Shown in pieces: positions 63,191 through 64,000 of a stretch of DNA of 64,000 nt. The first letter of the stretch is position 1. Every line of letters starts with the position of its first letter. The position numbers and the translations under genes were made by a program. Under the pieces are notes generated by a model that saw only the letters and a program-made list of their open reading frames with translations, did not search any database and was not told the DNA's origin. Source of the DNA: Pogona vitticeps (Eukaryota > Chordata > Lepidosauria > Squamata > Agamidae); contig NC_135785.1 of the NCBI RefSeq assembly GCF_051106095.1, positions 107,618,501 to 107,682,500 of the forward strand, in the 5' to 3' direction.

Positions 63191-63276
63191 GATATCATCA
63201 CCGCGGGGAGGGGGGCGATGATAACTTCCTCAATGGCTCAAGGGGGCGTTTCTTTCAAAAAGGTTAAGAACCACTG
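62738..63276. mobile_element. hAT transposon, non-autonomous, 539 bp
   Basis: Ends CAGTGGTTCTTAACGTGGGC and, inverted, CAGTGGTTCTTAACCTTTTT, with the perfect 8-bp duplication GATTACAG. The left part is rich in GGGGGCG (G-quadruplex candidates at 62760-62870). An (AAAT)n microsatellite lies at 63118-63190. No transposase. Confidence 0.9.
63118..63190 (+). repeat. microsatellite (AAAT)n
   Basis: About 18 uninterrupted AAAT units inside the hAT element. Confidence 0.95.
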
Positions 63277-64000
63277 GATTACAGCACACCAAAAGTCTGG
63301 ATCACTCATTTTTTCAGTTACTTTCTAATACGTAAATGCCATTTTCTAAGTAACTATCTTTCAATCCAGTGCAGCCCTAATAGTTTTTTATACATCCCAA
63401 AATTTCACCTCCTTAAAATAATTAAAATCTTTATTATTTTACTTGCCAAGTGGGGTGGGAGAGGAGATGGAGTGGGGTGTGGAATTATTCATCTCTCAGC
63501 AAATTCTGGACTGTTGTCTGGAGTCATCTCAGGACAAATGAAATGTATGGCCCCACAAGGGCCCGAGCAGGCTGCAGTCCTATACATCCTTACCTGAAGC
63601 TGGATCCCATTAATTTCATGTGCCCTTATTTCTGAGAAGATATATGTAAAGGACTTCCATTAATAAATAAAAAAGCCTTCAGTTTTCATTAACCATAAAA
63701 GATACTAAGTTATTGCCTTTCTGTTGAAGATATACCCAGGTTGACTGACAGTGTAACAACAACAACAAACAGCAACACAATGTTCTCTTCATGCAGCTTT
63801 CAGCTTTTAAAAATAAACATTGCATTTGCTTATCACCACCATTCACCCACACCCTGCTTCACTCTTGACAGAACAGTTGTATGCTGATGAACAAAAAGAG
63901 ACATTTGAAACAGAAAAACACAGTAAAATGAAATAAAACAGTGAAACAACAACCCCAAATTTCTCTGGCCCTGATTCCCCAATTTGAGACAGATATAAGA
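63277..64000. other. unique intergenic sequence
   Basis: Nothing recognised apart from the short repeat-like piece at 63565-63650. Confidence 0.4.

Overview
This window is nuclear DNA of a squamate reptile, most likely a lizard. It carries two Sauria SINEs (tRNA head, Bov-B-like tail), several squamate-type tRNA SINEs, L1 and other LINE remnants, many short hAT and TA-target DNA transposons, long compound microsatellites and interrupted vertebrate-style genes. There are no operons, no bacterial signals and no intact rRNA or tRNA genes. The species cannot be fixed from sequence alone.

I can support one host protein-coding gene well. It lies on the minus strand at about 24.8-29.4 kb and is a collectin-family C-type lectin built without a collagen domain: TATA promoter, short untranslated exon, signal-peptide exon ending in Cys-Cys, coiled-coil neck exon and a carbohydrate-recognition exon, 167 residues in all. 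This is the layout of chicken lung lectin, a surfactant protein A relative lacking collagen. The recognition domain keeps its four cysteines and an EPN motif. It has lost the other calcium ligands and about 13 residues of the loop region.

Region by region. 0-15.5 kb is mostly unique intergenic DNA with a few SINEs, one hAT-like element and one GC-rich TA-target element. 15.5-20.1 kb is a decayed endonuclease/RT-type LINE with an internal direct repeat, two striking palindromes and an inserted Tigger-like element. 21-22.6 kb holds a LINE 3' end and an L1 tail with a nested transposon. 23.5-24.1 kb is a 645-bp block that recurs at 35.5-36.5 kb at about 98% identity; the second copy is split by a Sauria SINE with a perfect 15-bp target duplication. 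24.8-29.4 kb is the lectin gene. 37.0-39.3 kb has two GC-rich elements of the same family as the one at 11.3 kb, and the larger carries what looks like a captured host first exon. 40.3-42.7 kb is a LINE with a restriction-like endonuclease, split by a tyrosine-recombinase element. 54.9-55.9 kb is an L1 ORF2 tail split by a hAT element with perfect target duplications. The rest is unique-looking sequence with scattered repeats.

Locations and translations are read directly. Family names come from motif recognition without a database search, and several LINE and MITE clade names are left open on purpose.
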